A DNA stretch of 46,891 nucleotides, taken from assembly GCA_024688885.1 (NCBI GenBank), contig JAILDV010000052.1, positions 1 through 46,891 on the forward strand, in the 5' to 3' direction. Positions 8,365 to 16,097 of the stretch are shown piece by piece. Under the pieces are notes generated by a model, which saw only the letters and a program-made list of their open reading frames with translations, was not told the DNA's origin and ran no database searches. This DNA comes from Bacteroidaceae bacterium (GTDB lineage Bacteria > Bacteroidota > Bacteroidia > Bacteroidales > Bacteroidaceae). Within the stretch, counting starts at the first letter, position 1, and every line of letters starts with the position of its first letter. Position numbers and translations under genes: made by a program.

Positions 8365-8370
8365 GGAGTT

Positions 8371-8395
8371 TTAACTCCTTAGCGCAGCGATAACT
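8371..8395. repeat. Fragment of the 125-bp dispersed element
   Basis: TTAACTCCTTAGCGCAGCGA followed by TAACT matches the corresponding part of the element at 40925-41052 with two mismatches in 25 bases. Only this end is present. Confidence 0.65.
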
Positions 8396-8427
8396 TCTGA
8401 AAGTTGAGATGATTTTTGTCACTAAGT

Positions 8428-8459
8428 TTGGAATATCGTGGATAAAAGTGTAACTTTGC
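8428..8459 (+). promoter_or_regulatory. Bacteroidetes-type promoter, near-perfect
   Basis: TTTG at 8428-8431, 20 bases, TAACTTTG at 8452-8459. The expected transcription start leaves a leader of only about 10-12 bases before the GTG at 8477. Confidence 0.8.
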
Positions 8460-8476
8460 AAGGGAAATAAGAGCAA

Positions 8477-9169
8477 GTGACCAACAAGGATAGAGCGGAA
8501 CAGCTGATTGGTGTGCGCGACTGGGAGGGACTGGCGCGAATGCTGGGGAGTCTGAGCAACATGGAGTTCAGGCAGATGGAGCGTGTGATGAGGGAGGAGG
8601 TGCTGACGGAACTGGAGAATGGGCTGTTTTGGGAAACATTGTTGCAGGTCATCATGTTTAAGAGGGCTGCGTTCTTGAGTGGGGCGGCAGCGGTGGAACA
8701 TCTGGCAAAGGAAGGCACGCTGGACTTTGAAGCGGAGAGTGTGGGGAGGTTGTATGAGCATCTGAAGGAGAGCAACGCGGAGTCGGTGGTGAAGATTTGC
8801 AATATCATGTTGCCGGCGATGCGGACAGTGGAGCAGGTGATGGCGATGCTGGAGGCGTTTCATGTGGAGAATGAGGTGACGCGCCTGTCGATGTTGTTGA
8901 AGGTGGACTCTGACCTCTCTTATTATCTGATTTTCAAGACACTTAAATTGGTAGAGGATAAGGTCATTGCACGGAAGTGCTGCATGGCACTCATCAAACG
9001 ACAGGATGACCGGGCTTTCAATGCGGTGTGTCTCATCAAGGCGTATTTCGGACTGGATGACCTGCCTGCACGGTTCTCGCTGACGATTGAGCAGTATGAA
9101 CTGAGCCATATCGACCGGGACTTTGAGACGTTTGTGCATGTGCTGAACGGAAAAAGACCGAAAGTGTGA
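8477..9169 (+). CDS. Hypothetical helical protein upstream of exonuclease VII
   Basis: A 230-residue protein with no signal peptide or membrane segment, largely alpha-helical by its pattern of Leu, Glu and Met. Short repeated helical units such as WEGLARMLGSLSNMEFRQME resemble an armadillo/HEAT-like repeat, but no family is recognised. The GTG start at 8477 (MTNKDRAEQLIG) is supported by the strong promoter just upstream, which leaves no room for an earlier start. It is followed, after a 14-bp tandem array, by xseA and xseB on the same strand and may share their transcript; a nucleic-acid role is possible only by that context. Confidence 0.75.
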   Translation: MTNKDRAEQLIGVRDWEGLARMLGSLSNMEFRQMERVMREEVLTELENGLFWETLLQVIMFKRAAFLSGAAAVEHLAKEGTLDFEAESVGRLYEHLKESNAESVVKICNIMLPAMRTVEQVMAMLEAFHVENEVTRLSMLLKVDSDLSYYLIFKTLKLVEDKVIARKCCMALIKRQDDRAFNAVCLIKAYFGLDDLPARFSLTIEQYELSHIDRDFETFVHVLNGKRPKV

Positions 9170-9178
9170 GATGGATTA

Positions 9179-9276
9179 GGGTTGAGAGTTTAGGGTTGAG
9201 AGTTTAGGGTTGAGAGTTTAGGGTTAAGAGTTTAGGGTTGAGAGTTTAGGGTTAAGAGTTTAGGGTTAAGAGTTTA
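9179..9276. repeat. Seven perfect-length 14-bp tandem units (GGGTTGAGAGTTTA)
   Basis: Seven head-to-tail 14-bp units (2 x 7 bp); units 4, 6 and 7 have GGGTTAAG in place of GGGTTGAG. The array ends three bases before the xseA ATG, so the leader of xseA is essentially made of repeat. Confidence 0.95.
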
Positions 9277-9279
9277 GAG

Positions 9280-10581
9280 ATGGAGGCATTGACACTATAT
9301 GAGTTGAACGGATTGGTGAGGGAGACGTTGGAGTTGACCCTCAGCGATGCGTATTGGGTGAAAGCGGAAATCAGCGAGTTGCGCGTGAACCGCCACTGCT
9401 ATATGGAACTGGTGCAGAAGGATGCACGGGGAAATGGCATCGTGGCGAAAGCGAGGGCGCAGGTGTGGGCGCAGGTGTGGGCTTTCATCCGACCGATGTT
9501 TGAACAAACGACAGGACAGGCGCTGGCGGCTGGAATGCAGGTGCTGGTGAAGGTGGAGGTGACATTCCATGAGTTGTATGGGTATTCGCTGAACGTGACG
9601 GACATTGATCCTGCCTACACGTTGGGCGACATTGCACAAAGACTTCTGGAAATCTTGCAACGGCTGAAGGATGAGGGCATTGACACAATGAACAAGGAGT
9701 TGCCGCTTCCTCGACTTCTGCAACGCATCGCGGTCATCTCGTCTGCTTCGGCGGCAGGGTATGGTGACTTCTGCAACCAGCTGAATAACAACCAGCGAGG
9801 CTTGGCATTCAAAACCGAACTGTTTGCCGCTGCCATGCAAGGAAATGAGGTGGAGAACAGTGTGATAGCCGCCTTGAACCGCATCGCGGAGAGAGTGGAT
9901 GAGTGGGATGTGGTGGTCATCATCCGAGGGGGTGGGGCTACGTCGGATTTGCAGGGTTTCGACTCGTTGCTGTTGGCAGAGAATGTGGCGCAGTTTCCGT
10001 TGCCGGTTATCACTGGTATCGGACATGAACGTGACGACACGGTGATTGACATGATTTCCCACACCCGTGTGAAAACGCCCACAGCGGCAGCGGAATTTCT
10101 GATTCACCATCAGGAGGAGGAACTGGATGCGTTGGAGGATTTGTCGGCACGCTTGACAGGGCAGGTGACTTGGTTGCTGCAAAATGAGACGAGTCGCCTG
10201 AAGTTGCTTGCCAGCAAGATTCCGATGCTCTTCACTGCGGTGAGGGCGAGGGAGGAGATGCGCATGCACAGGCTCTCGGCATCGTTGGCAAACAACAGCA
10301 TACAGAACATCGAACAAGCCAAGGGAAAGGTGACGCTGCTGGACAAGCAGATGGGGCTTTACGCGTCGTTGCTCTTGCAGAATGAGCGAAAGCGCATTGA
10401 ACTGACAGAGAGCAAGTTGGAGAGTGCCCACCCGAACAGGATTCTGCGTCTTGGTTTCAGCATCACCCGTGTGGACGGCAAGGCTGTGAGGGGTGTGGAT
10501 GAAGTGAAAGAGGGTGACGAGATAGAGACTACATTGGCATCAGGAACATTCAAATCGACAATAACATGGAAACAGAAATGA
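9280..10581 (+). CDS. xseA: Exodeoxyribonuclease VII large subunit
   Basis: XseA, 433 residues, the catalytic subunit of exonuclease VII, which degrades single-stranded DNA from both ends into short oligonucleotides. The N-terminal OB-fold (residues about 5-110) holds LTLSDAYWVKAEISELR. The catalytic domain has VISSASAAGYGDF (about 150-162), IIRGGGATSDLQGFDS (about 212-227) and GIGHERDDTVIDMISHTRVKTPTAAAEFL, all family signatures. A coiled-coil stretch follows and the C-terminus has NRILRLGFSITR. Length is normal. The start follows the 14-bp array directly, with no Shine-Dalgarno, which is usual in Bacteroidetes. It overlaps xseB. Confidence 0.97.
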   Translation: MEALTLYELNGLVRETLELTLSDAYWVKAEISELRVNRHCYMELVQKDARGNGIVAKARAQVWAQVWAFIRPMFEQTTGQALAAGMQVLVKVEVTFHELYGYSLNVTDIDPAYTLGDIAQRLLEILQRLKDEGIDTMNKELPLPRLLQRIAVISSASAAGYGDFCNQLNNNQRGLAFKTELFAAAMQGNEVENSVIAALNRIAERVDEWDVVVIIRGGGATSDLQGFDSLLLAENVAQFPLPVITGIGHERDDTVIDMISHTRVKTPTAAAEFLIHHQEEELDALEDLSARLTGQVTWLLQNETSRLKLLASKIPMLFTAVRAREEMRMHRLSASLANNSIQNIEQAKGKVTLLDKQMGLYASLLLQNERKRIELTESKLESAHPNRILRLGFSITRVDGKAVRGVDEVKEGDEIETTLASGTFKSTITWKQK

Positions 10582-10754
10582 CTTATGAAAAGGCAATGAA
10601 ACGCCTGGAGGAAATTGTGAAGAAGATTGAGGGTGGAGAGATGGACATCGACTCGTTGGCTGCCAATTTGAAGGAGGCAAAGGGCTTGGTGGAGTATTGC
10701 AAAGAGAAGTTGACAAATGTGGAGGCAGAAGTGAATAAATGTCTCAATATGTGA
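10566..10754 (+). CDS. xseB: Exodeoxyribonuclease VII small subunit
   Basis: XseB, 62 residues, the small helical subunit bound in several copies to XseA. The family pattern is clear: YEKAMKRLEEIVKKIEGGEM, then DIDSLAANLKEAKGLVEYC and KLTNVEAEVN. Two starts are possible: 10566 (METEMTYEKAM) or 10578, which would give the ATGA overlap with the xseA stop. Either way the two genes are translationally coupled, which suits a complex with fixed stoichiometry. Confidence 0.95.
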   Translation: METEMTYEKAMKRLEEIVKKIEGGEMDIDSLAANLKEAKGLVEYCKEKLTNVEAEVNKCLNM

Positions 10755-10781
10755 AAAAAGTGTAATTTATTGTATTTCTTC

Positions 10782-10812
10782 TTGTGAGAGCCATTTTTTT
10801 TTCGTACCTTTG
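10782..10812 (+). promoter_or_regulatory. Bacteroidetes-type promoter for ndk
   Basis: TTG at 10782-10784, 20 bases, TACCTTTG at 10805-10812. The transcript would carry a leader of about 90 bases before the ndk ATG. Confidence 0.7.
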
Positions 10813-10911
10813 CATCGAATTTGAGGTTCTCGTACGATTGTACCACTGTTTTGGGCAAGGGGACATCGTTCGTGAAACTCTAAAAAAGAAAAAAGAGATA
10901 ATCGGAAAACA

Positions 10912-11373
10912 ATGGAGAAAACTCTTGTAATCTTGAAGCCAGGTGCAGTTCAGCGCGCACTCGTAGGAGAGGTGACTGCCCGCTTTGAGCGTAAAGGTCT
11001 GCGTTTGGCAGGCATGAAGATGATGCAACTGACGGATGAACTGCTGAACGAACACTATGCACACCTTGCTGGCAAACCTTTCTTTCAACGTATCAAGAAC
11101 TCCATGATGGCTTCTCCAGTGGTTTGTTGCTGCTATGAGGGTGTTGATGCGGTGGAAACCGTGCGTTCGATGACAGGCAGCACGAACTCAAGAAAAGCAG
11201 CACCGGGCACCATTCGTGGTGACTTCGGTATGAGTTTCCAGGAGAACATCATCCACACTTCCGACTCTCCCGAGAATGCGGTGATTGAACTCAACCGCTT
11301 CTTCAAGCCAGAGGAAATCTTCGATTACACTCCTGGCGTCTTCCAGTACTTGTATGCTAATGACGAGTACTAA
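10912..11373 (+). CDS. ndk: Nucleoside diphosphate kinase
   Basis: NDK transfers the gamma phosphate of ATP to nucleoside diphosphates through a phosphohistidine, balancing NTP and dNTP pools. The 153 residues begin MEKTLVILKPGAVQR and carry the active-site histidine at residue 115 in the signature NIIHTSDSPENA. TIRGDFG precedes it as in the family. It is about ten residues longer than E. coli Ndk, with a C-terminal Y-rich end (YTPGVFQYLYANDEY). It has its own promoter and is followed after 45 bases by an M23 peptidase gene. Confidence 0.97.
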   Translation: MEKTLVILKPGAVQRALVGEVTARFERKGLRLAGMKMMQLTDELLNEHYAHLAGKPFFQRIKNSMMASPVVCCCYEGVDAVETVRSMTGSTNSRKAAPGTIRGDFGMSFQENIIHTSDSPENAVIELNRFFKPEEIFDYTPGVFQYLYANDEY

Positions 11374-11418
11374 AAAATCATTTTTTACTTAACTTCAAAC
11401 CTCTAAAAACCAAACATC

Positions 11419-12177
11419 GTGAATTTCTCAACAATTAAAAAGACAGTCGGCATTTTCGTTCTTTCAATGGTAGCAGTGAGTGGCTTCGCTCAGGACATCA
11501 TCGCAAGACAGGCTCCTTCCGACAAAAGACTTAAGGACATTCGCAACGTAAAACTCAACAATACAGCGGCTATCTCCGCTGACCTCAACAACCCCGCAGC
11601 AAATATCTACACGGACTGGACTGACAACCTCAGAAGTTGTAATGGTGCTGTTCCTGCAAACTATAAGATTGACTTGAGAGGCTTCTGCATGCCTACTCCA
11701 AGCCGCAAAATCAACTCTAAATTCGGTCCTCGTTGGGGACGCCAGCATGAAGGTCTGGACGTGAAGGTGTACATTGGTGACACTATCCGTGCTGCTTTCG
11801 ACGGCAAGGTGCGCATCTGTAAGTACAACGGTGGTGGTTATGGCTACTACATCGTGATTCGTCACCCCAATGGTCTTGAAACGCTCTATGGTCACTTGAG
11901 CAAGCAGATTGTGAAGAAGGATCAGGTTGTTCGCGCTGGTGAGCCTATCGGCTTGGGTGGTAACACAGGTAAGTCTTCCGGTTCTCACCTCCACTTCGAA
12001 ACCCGCGTGCTTGGTCAGCCTATCGACCCTGCATTGCTGTTTGACTTTGAGCATCAGGATATCGTGAGCGACTACTTCGTTCTTCAGAACGGCATCTCTA
12101 AGGGCAACGGTGCACAGAGCGCCAGCACCATCAGTACAGGCAGCGCTCAGGGTGCAAACAGAACTGCCCGCAGATAA
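11419..12177 (+). CDS. M23 (LytM/lysostaphin-type) peptidase, secreted
   Basis: A 252-residue predicted peptidoglycan endopeptidase. A signal peptide (TVGIFVLSMVAVSGFAQ) follows the start. The M23 domain covers about residues 95-205: zinc ligands H110 and D114 in RQHEGLDVKV, the conserved GYGYYIVIRHPNGLETLYGHL stretch, and H190/H192 in SHLHFETR. All catalytic positions are present, so it is probably active rather than an EnvC-like activator. The start is a GTG at 11419; the nearest ATG (11468) would remove most of the signal peptide. The C-terminal 45 residues are Ser/Gly/Ala-rich and probably disordered. A strong terminator follows. Confidence 0.92.
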   Translation: MNFSTIKKTVGIFVLSMVAVSGFAQDIIARQAPSDKRLKDIRNVKLNNTAAISADLNNPAANIYTDWTDNLRSCNGAVPANYKIDLRGFCMPTPSRKINSKFGPRWGRQHEGLDVKVYIGDTIRAAFDGKVRICKYNGGGYGYYIVIRHPNGLETLYGHLSKQIVKKDQVVRAGEPIGLGGNTGKSSGSHLHFETRVLGQPIDPALLFDFEHQDIVSDYFVLQNGISKGNGAQSASTISTGSAQGANRTARR

Positions 12178-12212
12178 TCTCTGAAAGTGGATTTTTACAT
12201 CAACTATCATAT

Positions 12213-12248
12213 ACGCCAAGCAATACCATGTTGCTTGGCGTCTTTTTT
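12213..12248 (+). terminator. Rho-independent terminator
   Basis: Perfect 11-bp stem ACGCCAAGCAA / TTGCTTGGCGT (12213-12223 and 12231-12241), 7-base loop, then CTTTTTT. Ends the ndk-M23 transcript. Confidence 0.92.
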
Positions 12249-12260
12249 CTTACAAAACAC

Positions 12261-12298
12261 TAATAATTCCTAATTCCTAATTTCTAATTCCTAATTTA
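12261..12298. repeat. Heptamer array (TAATTCC-type)
   Basis: Units of TAATTCC/TAATTTC repeat with 7-bp period and end five bases before the -7 box of the next promoter, so the array occupies the -33 region. Confidence 0.8.
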
Positions 12299-12302
12299 TT
12301 CG

Positions 12303-12310
12303 TACCTTTG
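12303..12310 (+). promoter_or_regulatory. -7 box TACCTTTG of the DUF1599 operon promoter
   Basis: TACCTTTG, 21 bases before the ATG. No TTTG is seen at the expected upstream distance; the repeat array lies there instead. Confidence 0.6.
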
Positions 12311-12330
12311 CACATCTTTTAAAAAGAACA

Positions 12331-12885
12331 ATGGATACTCAGCAACAATTCAAGCAAGCCATGGCGGGCTGTCGCGACATTTTCAAGAAGAAACTGCACG
12401 ACTATGGGGCTGCATGGCGCATCATGAGACCTTCATCGGTGACTGACCAAATCTTCATCAAGGCAAACCGCATCCGTAGCCTTGAAGTGAAGGGCGTGTC
12501 GCTGGTGGGAGAGGGCATCTATCCTGAGTTTCAGGCCATCGTGAACTATGGCATCGTGGGACTCATTCAGCTGGAATTGGGTTATGCTGAGACGGAGGAT
12601 ATGGATGCGACGAAGGCAATGGAGTATTACGACAAGTATGCGCAGGATGCCCTCGAATTGATGCTCCGCAAGAATCACGACTACGACGAGGCTTGGCGCT
12701 CGATGAGAGTGAGCAGTTACACCGACTTGATTCTCATGAAACTCAACCGCACGAAGCAGATTGAGGGACATGACGGGCAGACACTCATCTCGGAGGGTAT
12801 TGATGCCAACTACCTCGACATGATCAACTATTCTGTCTTCGGACTCATTAAACTTGCAGAGGCGCAAGATGGACTCGAAGGTTAA
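12331..12885 (+). CDS. DUF1599 domain protein, internally duplicated
   Basis: A 184-residue cytosolic protein built of two similar halves. DIFKKKLHDYGAAWRIMRPS (residues about 16-35) matches LMLRKNHDYDEAWRSMRVSS (about 110-129); each half continues with a D.I..K.NR segment, a GI/EGI turn and a Y(G/S)(I/V).GLI.L helix. The architecture is the DUF1599 family, related in outline to all-alpha NTP-pyrophosphohydrolase-like folds, but the function is not established. It heads the conserved Bacteroidales run DUF1599, DoxX-like, tpiA, SPOR, folE, and overlaps the next gene by 17 bases. Confidence 0.85.
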   Translation: MDTQQQFKQAMAGCRDIFKKKLHDYGAAWRIMRPSSVTDQIFIKANRIRSLEVKGVSLVGEGIYPEFQAIVNYGIVGLIQLELGYAETEDMDATKAMEYYDKYAQDALELMLRKNHDYDEAWRSMRVSSYTDLILMKLNRTKQIEGHDGQTLISEGIDANYLDMINYSVFGLIKLAEAQDGLEG

Positions 12886-13999
12886 GTCTCAGCTTCTGAC
12901 CGTTGTTGTGAATGTGTGTCGTCTGCTTTTGGCGGGAACATTCATCTTCAGTGGTTTCGTCAAGGCGAATGACCCGCTCGGGACAGTTTATAAGTTGGAG
13001 GATTACATGCATGCGATGGCATGGTTTACCGTGCCTGACACCTTCTTGCTGGGATGTGCAGTGTTGCTTGCCATCTTCGAGTTTACGTTGGGTGTGTATC
13101 TCCTCTTCGGAATGAAAAGAAAGGCCACGTCGGGCATCGCGCTCGCCTTCATGGTGTTGATGACGTTGCTGACGGTCTATATAGCCATTGCCAATCCTGT
13201 GGAAGACTGCGGGTGTTTTGGCGATGTGCTGATACTGAGCAATGGGGCTACGCTGGCAAAGAACATCGTACTGTTGGGTGCAGCAGTGATGGTCAGCCGC
13301 TACTACCGACTGCAAAAGGAGTTTCTTGGTTCGACAACGAAATGGCTCATTGCCTTCGTGACGCTCTGTCTGATTGTCGGTTATGCCATCTACTGCATTG
13401 TCTACTTGCCTGCGCTGGATTTCCGTCCTTATAAGGTGGGCACGAACTTGCGGGAGGCAGTGATGTCAAGTCAGCAGAAGTTTGAGGTGAAGATTGTGTA
13501 TGAGAAGGACGGGAAGACCATGGAGTTGAGTGCGGAGGATGAAGACCCCGATTCCACGTGGACTTATGTGGAGACACGCCGTACCCCCATCGAGACGCAG
13601 AATCTTGCTACGGCAGACTTCTATGTGGCAGATGCAGACGGGGAAGACGTGACGGAGGACATTCTGCTGGCGGATGATTATACGCTCTTGCTCATCATCC
13701 CCAATTTGATGAATGCTGATGAGGGGTGTGTGGACAGAGTGAACGAGGTGTATGACTATGCACAGGAGAAAGGGTTGGGCTTCTATTGTCTGACATCGTC
13801 GGAAGACCAAGAGGCTCAGACGTACTGGAGTGACCACACAGGGGCTGAATATGGCTACTATATCGCGGAGGAGAGGATGTTGAAGACGGTGGTGCGTGGA
13901 CAACCGGGGTTGGTGCTGCTCCATGAGGGTGTCATCGTGAAGAAATGGGGCAATTACAACCTGCCCAATGAGGAGGAATTGAAACAACTGATTCGATAA
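12869..13999 (+). CDS. DoxX-like membrane protein with C-terminal thioredoxin-like domain (BT_3928 family)
   Basis: A 376-residue membrane protein. The N-terminal half has four membrane helices typical of DoxX: LLLAGTFIFSGFVKANDPLG (residues about 17-36), a helix near 65-85, LAFMVLMTLLTVYIAIANPV near 95-113 with EDCGCFGD just after, and one near 125-140. A fifth helix lies near 155-178. The C-terminal 150 residues look like a thioredoxin fold without CXXC (DDYTLLLIIPNLM, QPGLVLLHEGVIVKKW). The ATG at 12869 is chosen; a TTG five codons earlier is unlikely. An envelope redox role is suggested by the family, not shown. It overlaps DUF1599 and precedes tpiA. Confidence 0.82.
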   Translation: MDSKVKSQLLTVVVNVCRLLLAGTFIFSGFVKANDPLGTVYKLEDYMHAMAWFTVPDTFLLGCAVLLAIFEFTLGVYLLFGMKRKATSGIALAFMVLMTLLTVYIAIANPVEDCGCFGDVLILSNGATLAKNIVLLGAAVMVSRYYRLQKEFLGSTTKWLIAFVTLCLIVGYAIYCIVYLPALDFRPYKVGTNLREAVMSSQQKFEVKIVYEKDGKTMELSAEDEDPDSTWTYVETRRTPIETQNLATADFYVADADGEDVTEDILLADDYTLLLIIPNLMNADEGCVDRVNEVYDYAQEKGLGFYCLTSSEDQEAQTYWSDHTGAEYGYYIAEERMLKTVVRGQPGLVLLHEGVIVKKWGNYNLPNEEELKQLIR

Positions 14000-14049
14000 A
14001 ATATATACAATCATAAAGGTTTAACTCAAATAAAAAGACAAACAAAACT

Positions 14050-14808
14050 ATGGCAAAGAAAATTGTTGCTGGAAACTGGAAGATGAACAAGAATCTCCAG
14101 GAAGGTATTGAACTTGCAAAGGGTCTCAACGAAGCATTGGCTGCTGACAAGCCAAACTGCGGTGTCATCATCTGCACTCCATTCATCCACTTGGCAAAGG
14201 TGTCTGAAATCATCGACCATAAGGTGATTGGTCTTGGCGCAGAGAACTGTGCAGACAAGGCTTCTGGTGCTTACACTGGTGAGGTTTCTGCTGAGATGGT
14301 GAAGTCAACAGGTGCTGAGTATGTGATTCTTGGTCACTCAGAGCGTCGTGAGTACTACAACGAGACTCCTGAAATCTTGAAGGAGAAGGTTGAGCTTGCT
14401 CTCGCTAATGGCTTGAAGGTGATTTTCTGCATCGGTGAGTCTTTGGCACAGCGCGAGGCTAACGAGCAGAATGCTGTTGTGAAGGCAGAACTTGAGGGTA
14501 GTGTGTTCCACCTTTCTGCTGAGCAGTTCAAGAACATCGTGATTGCATACGAACCTATCTGGGCTATCGGTACAGGTAAGACTGCTACTGCTGACCAGGC
14601 AGAAGAAATCCACGCTTACATCCGCTCTGTCATTGCTGAGAAGTATGGCAAGGAGGTGGCTGCTGAGACTTCTATCCTTTACGGTGGTTCATGCAAGGCT
14701 TCAAACGCTCCTGAACTCTTCGCAAAGCCTGACATCGACGGTGGTCTTATTGGTGGCGCATCTCTCAAGGTGGCTGACTTCAAGGGCATCATCGACGCTT
14801 GGAAATAA
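14050..14808 (+). CDS. tpiA: Triosephosphate isomerase
   Basis: TpiA interconverts dihydroxyacetone phosphate and glyceraldehyde-3-phosphate. All catalytic residues are seen: K11 in AGNWKMNK, H96 in LGHSERR, E168 in [14 protein letters not shown]. The phosphate-binding ends YGGSCKASN and GGLIGGASL are present. Length is 252, normal. Codon use is visibly biased to a few codons (GGT, GCT, AAG), unlike its neighbours, consistent with high expression. It lies 50 bases after the DoxX-like gene. Confidence 0.98.
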   Translation: MAKKIVAGNWKMNKNLQEGIELAKGLNEALAADKPNCGVIICTPFIHLAKVSEIIDHKVIGLGAENCADKASGAYTGEVSAEMVKSTGAEYVILGHSERREYYNETPEILKEKVELALANGLKVIFCIGESLAQREANEQNAVVKAELEGSVFHLSAEQFKNIVIAYEPIWAIGTGKTATADQAEEIHAYIRSVIAEKYGKEVAAETSILYGGSCKASNAPELFAKPDIDGGLIGGASLKVADFKGIIDAWK

Positions 14809-14814
14809 TTAACA

Positions 14815-14913
14815 AATTGATAATTGATGATTGATAATTGACAATTTGGCTAATGTGATGAACGTAATGACAAAACAAGCCGAATGGCAATTATCAATTG
14901 TCAATTATCAATT
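14815..14913. repeat. Inverted heptamer element with conserved core (element C)
   Basis: Left arm 14815-14847 is AATTGAT/GATTGAT/AATTGAC heptamers, right arm 14889-14913 is the inverted version (AATTATC/AATTGTC). Between them is a 41-base core which reversed begins GCCATTCGGCTTGT and ends CATTAGCC, matching the core of 16012-16041. The arms could form a long hairpin between tpiA and the SPOR gene. Confidence 0.8.
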
Positions 14914-14935
14914 AACTAAATCCTTCGACTCAAAA

Positions 14936-15424
14936 ATGAAAAGACTTCTTTCAATCACGCTGACAATCCTTTTGTGTACTATCACCATGTCTGCGCAAGA
15001 CTTTACTGACCATATCCAGAAACCGGAAATGGGGCAAGGCACAGTGACAATACACCAAGACTCTCTCCTCGAAGACCTTGTGAACGGGAAGAAGCAGTTC
15101 GTCCCTGAGAAGAAGGTGGAGCAACGTGACCTTCCGGGTATTCCACGAGGCAAGAAAACCAAAGCTCGTGGTTACCGCATACAAGTGTATTGGGGAGGAA
15201 GCACACGTGCAGACCAAACCAATGCACAGCGTGCAGGCAACAGAGTGGCTACCGTCTTTCCAGAACTTCGTATCTATACCACGTTTGAATCACCTAACTG
15301 GCGATGCCGTGTGGGCGATTTTGTCACACGCAGGGAAGCGGATGACTATCTCAACAAACTGAAGAGTGCGCGGTTGGCACAAGGTGCCATCATTGTCAAG
15401 AGTGAAGTGTATGTCTATCAATAA
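14936..15424 (+). CDS. SPOR domain protein, secreted
   Basis: A 162-residue protein with signal peptide MKRLLSITLTILLCTITMSA and a C-terminal SPOR domain (residues about 75-160): GYRIQVYWGG, then VATVFPELRIYTTFESPNWRC and VGDFVTRREADDYLNKLK. SPOR domains bind denuded peptidoglycan glycans, so a periplasmic cell-wall role is likely. The ATG at 14936 is chosen because the longer frame from 14831 would begin in the heptamer element and bury the signal peptide. It precedes folE by 15 bases. Confidence 0.88.
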   Translation: MKRLLSITLTILLCTITMSAQDFTDHIQKPEMGQGTVTIHQDSLLEDLVNGKKQFVPEKKVEQRDLPGIPRGKKTKARGYRIQVYWGGSTRADQTNAQRAGNRVATVFPELRIYTTFESPNWRCRVGDFVTRREADDYLNKLKSARLAQGAIIVKSEVYVYQ

Positions 15425-15439
15425 TATACTAAGAACGAA

Positions 15440-16006
15440 ATGAATAGAGAAGAAAAGATAGAACTTCTGAAAGACACTTGTAAGAAAAGCCTTGAAGCAA
15501 TTGGTGAGGACCCTCAGCGTGAGGGGCTGCAACGCACTCCTGAACGTCTGGCACGCACTTTTCTGGAATTGACACGAGGTTATGCGATGGATCCTGTCGC
15601 TACACTCCAATCTGCCGTGTTCCATGAAGAATACGATCAGATGGTGGTGGTGAAGGACATTGAGTTCTACTCCCTTTGTGAACATCATATCTTGCCTTTC
15701 TTCGGAAAGGTGCATGTGGCATACATTCCCAATGGCAATATTGTAGGGCTCAGCAAGATTCCTCGTATGGTGGACATCTTCTCCCACCGCCTGCAAGTGC
15801 AGGAACACCTCACCAAACAGATTTGTGATTGTCTTCAGCAGGCACTTAATCCTCTCGGTGCTATTGTGGTGGTTGAGGCACAGCATATGTGCATCCAGAT
15901 GCGTGGCATTGAAAAGCAGGGTTCTGTCACTCAAACAATGTATTACACTGGTGTATTCGAGAATACCGAGAAACGCAAGGAATTCTTAAGTTTAATTAGG
16001 AATTAG
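15440..16006 (+). CDS. folE: GTP cyclohydrolase I
   Basis: FolE converts GTP to dihydroneopterin triphosphate, the first step of folate and pterin synthesis. The 188 residues carry zinc ligands C80 and H83 in [19 protein letters not shown] and C151 in [13 protein letters not shown], and the family block [20 protein letters not shown]. Length is normal for the short bacterial form. The last codons (LIRN) and stop TAG are written in AATTAGG heptamers of the following element. Confidence 0.97.
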   Translation: MNREEKIELLKDTCKKSLEAIGEDPQREGLQRTPERLARTFLELTRGYAMDPVATLQSAVFHEEYDQMVVVKDIEFYSLCEHHILPFFGKVHVAYIPNGNIVGLSKIPRMVDIFSHRLQVQEHLTKQICDCLQQALNPLGAIVVVEAQHMCIQMRGIEKQGSVTQTMYYTGVFENTEKRKEFLSLIRN

Positions 16007-16093
16007 GAGTTGGCTAACGCGATGCCTACATCCCGCATGGCAATTCCTAATTCCTCACTCCTAATTCCTAATTTCTCACTCCTCACTTCTCAC
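15994..16093. repeat. Inverted heptamer element with conserved core (element D)
   Basis: Left arm AATTAGG units begin inside folE at 15994. The core 16012-16041 reversed reads GCCATGCGGGATGTAGGCAT and ends GTTAGCC. The right arm 16042-16093 has seven heptamers (AATTCCT, CACTCCT, CACTTCT types) and stops five bases before the dnaG ATG. Confidence 0.85.
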
Positions 16094-16097
16094 CCTT

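Noticed and set aside
14831-14935. N-terminal extension of the SPOR protein
   Set aside because: The sequence is the heptamer element, and the signal peptide begins at 14936.
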